Positions 62,906 to 64,000 of a stretch of DNA of 64,000 nt are shown here, in pieces. The DNA comes from Hypomesus transpacificus (lineage: Eukaryota > Chordata > Actinopteri > Osmeriformes > Osmeridae), in assembly GCF_021917145.1 (NCBI RefSeq), contig NC_061082.1, positions 11,940,237-12,004,236 of the forward strand, given 5' to 3'. A model generated the notes under the pieces. It saw only the letters and a list, made by a program, of their open reading frames with translations, ran no database searches and was not told the DNA's origin. The position numbers and the translations under genes are program-made. Each line of letters opens with the position of its first letter. Positions within the stretch are counted from its first letter, which is position 1.

Positions 62906-63864
62906 TCAGTGCTCAGTCAGGCTCTCAGAGTGGTTACAGAGGGACTGGTAGAGTTCTGATGTAAGGGAATAAGCAGACAGGGCCTGCCTGAACTCCTGCA
63001 GGGGGCAGTAGACTCCACTACAGCCTGGGATCAGCTGGTCCTGGAGGGAAGGCGAAAGAGACATTAATTATGGCCACTGTTTGAGTACAGGAAAAGATTT
63101 TAATTGGAACACCCGAAATACTTATTTAGGACACCATCAGAGCGTACCTGTCCTATGTAGGAAACTTTGACAAAGGCCTCTTTTGTCTGCTGATGCTGGT
63201 GCAGCTCCAGAGTGATGTCAGCAGCGTACGGTGGCCAACGCATGTCAAAAATGCCCAGAGCCATGAGACAGGGCATCAGGGTGGTGTCGTGGGCAGAATA
63301 CATGAACATCTTCCTATGAGCCAGAGAGGACAACAATGCTACTGTATATATTTCATTTGAAGGTTCATTTGATGTTGTTTTTAACAAACAGATCACATGT
63401 CTGAAATGGCTGCAATATAGATGAAAATGAAACGTTTCAAACATGGTATCGTGTACATATTTGATTGCCATGTATGTGGTGTGTGAAGTGTGTTCCCAGA
63501 CGGGCGGCTGACCTGCTTGGCTCTGTCGGTGCCTTTTGGAGCTTGTCCTCCATGTTGCCCATCAAGGTGTGGAGGAGAGGACCCACACACAGCTGCAGGT
63601 TCTCCCTGGACCAGAACAAACGACAAGAACCACACCAAACTAGAAGTAAGTCCTTGTCTATCAGGCTAATTCGCATAATGATGACTCTTAGGGTCAGGGT
63701 CCAGAAACAGGTCAAGCAAAGTCTAGACTAAATGACTCTACGGCCTCACTCTCCTCTTCTGACCTCTTGCTGGGTTCATAGATATGACAGATCATGTCCA
63801 CTGCTCTCTGCTCCACTGTGTTCCTCCAGGTGTGCAGGACTGGAGGGCAGGGAAGACCATGGGT
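62906..63864 (-). CDS. acp6: Lysophosphatidic acid phosphatase type 6 (acid phosphatase 6), C-terminal part
   Basis: Four exons on the minus strand join in frame to the last 164 residues: 63764-63864, 63513-63605, 63148-63313 and 62906-63040, with the stop at 62906-62908. The gene continues beyond the right edge, so the N-terminus is not seen. The fragment contains MYSAHDTTLMPCLMALGIFD, whose HD pair is the proton donor of the histidine acid phosphatase fold. The nucleophile motif RHG would lie upstream. Two earlier exons read THGLPCPPVLHTW and ENLQLCVGPLLHTLMGNM, helical parts of the lid domain. In mammals ACP6 hydrolyses lysophosphatidic acid to monoacylglycerol in mitochondria. Convergence with bcl9 matches the human BCL9-ACP6 neighbourhood and supports the name. 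Confidence 0.92.
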
Positions 63865-64000
63865 CTGCTCGCACAAAGAGCAGAGAAATATAAATCCCTT
63901 TTGATTTGATCTTGTGCTGTGTTGCGTTATAACGAGTTGCGTGGTATATTATATCATGCGGGGCAGTGTTAAATGCAGTTGTTTTGAATCATGGTGCAGT

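Overview
The window is vertebrate nuclear DNA, almost certainly from a ray-finned (teleost) fish. It has short GT-AG exons, tRNA-derived SINE fragments of teleost type, small hAT-like MITEs and very abundant CA, GA and GGGA microsatellites. I read five genes by joining splice sites and reading frame by hand. All junctions below keep frame, but no transcript was available to confirm them.

Layout. (1) 1327-12234, plus strand: morc3, a GHKL ATPase with a CW zinc finger; 20 coding exons, 1041 aa. (2) 14671-19323, plus strand: chaf1b, the p60 WD-repeat subunit of chromatin assembly factor 1; 13 coding exons, 609 aa. (3) 21799-26250, plus strand: a BTB zinc-finger gene I cannot name. It has an N-terminal integrase-type H2C2 zinc-binding domain, a BTB domain, a long disordered middle rich in SUMO-acceptor motifs, and two C2H2 fingers; 6 exons, 1011 aa. 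(4) about 28.3-46.6 kb: a gene-poor, microsatellite-rich stretch that probably holds 5' untranslated exons of the next gene. (5) 46806-58734, plus strand: bcl9, the Wnt/beta-catenin co-activator scaffold; 9 coding exons, 1491 aa. (6) 62906-63864, minus strand and running off the right edge: the last four exons read for acp6, lysophosphatidic acid phosphatase. It is tail-to-tail with bcl9, as in mammals.

Three of the genes are chromatin factors in tandem: morc3 (nuclear bodies, histone reading), chaf1b (histone H3-H4 deposition) and the BTB gene (probable repressor). The left block matches the MORC3-CHAF1B neighbourhood of human chromosome 21. The right block matches BCL9-ACP6 of human chromosome 1. 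The unnamed BTB gene sits at the join.

The most noteworthy item is the H2C2-BTB-zinc-finger gene, whose domain order resembles ZBTB11 but whose finger region is much shorter. Others are a bcl9 exon that looks like one kept in BCL9L, three places where the 3' end of an exon with its splice donor is repeated inside the following intron, a hAT-type MITE with a perfect 8-bp target duplication, and several perfect hairpins. I saw no sign of an entirely new system.
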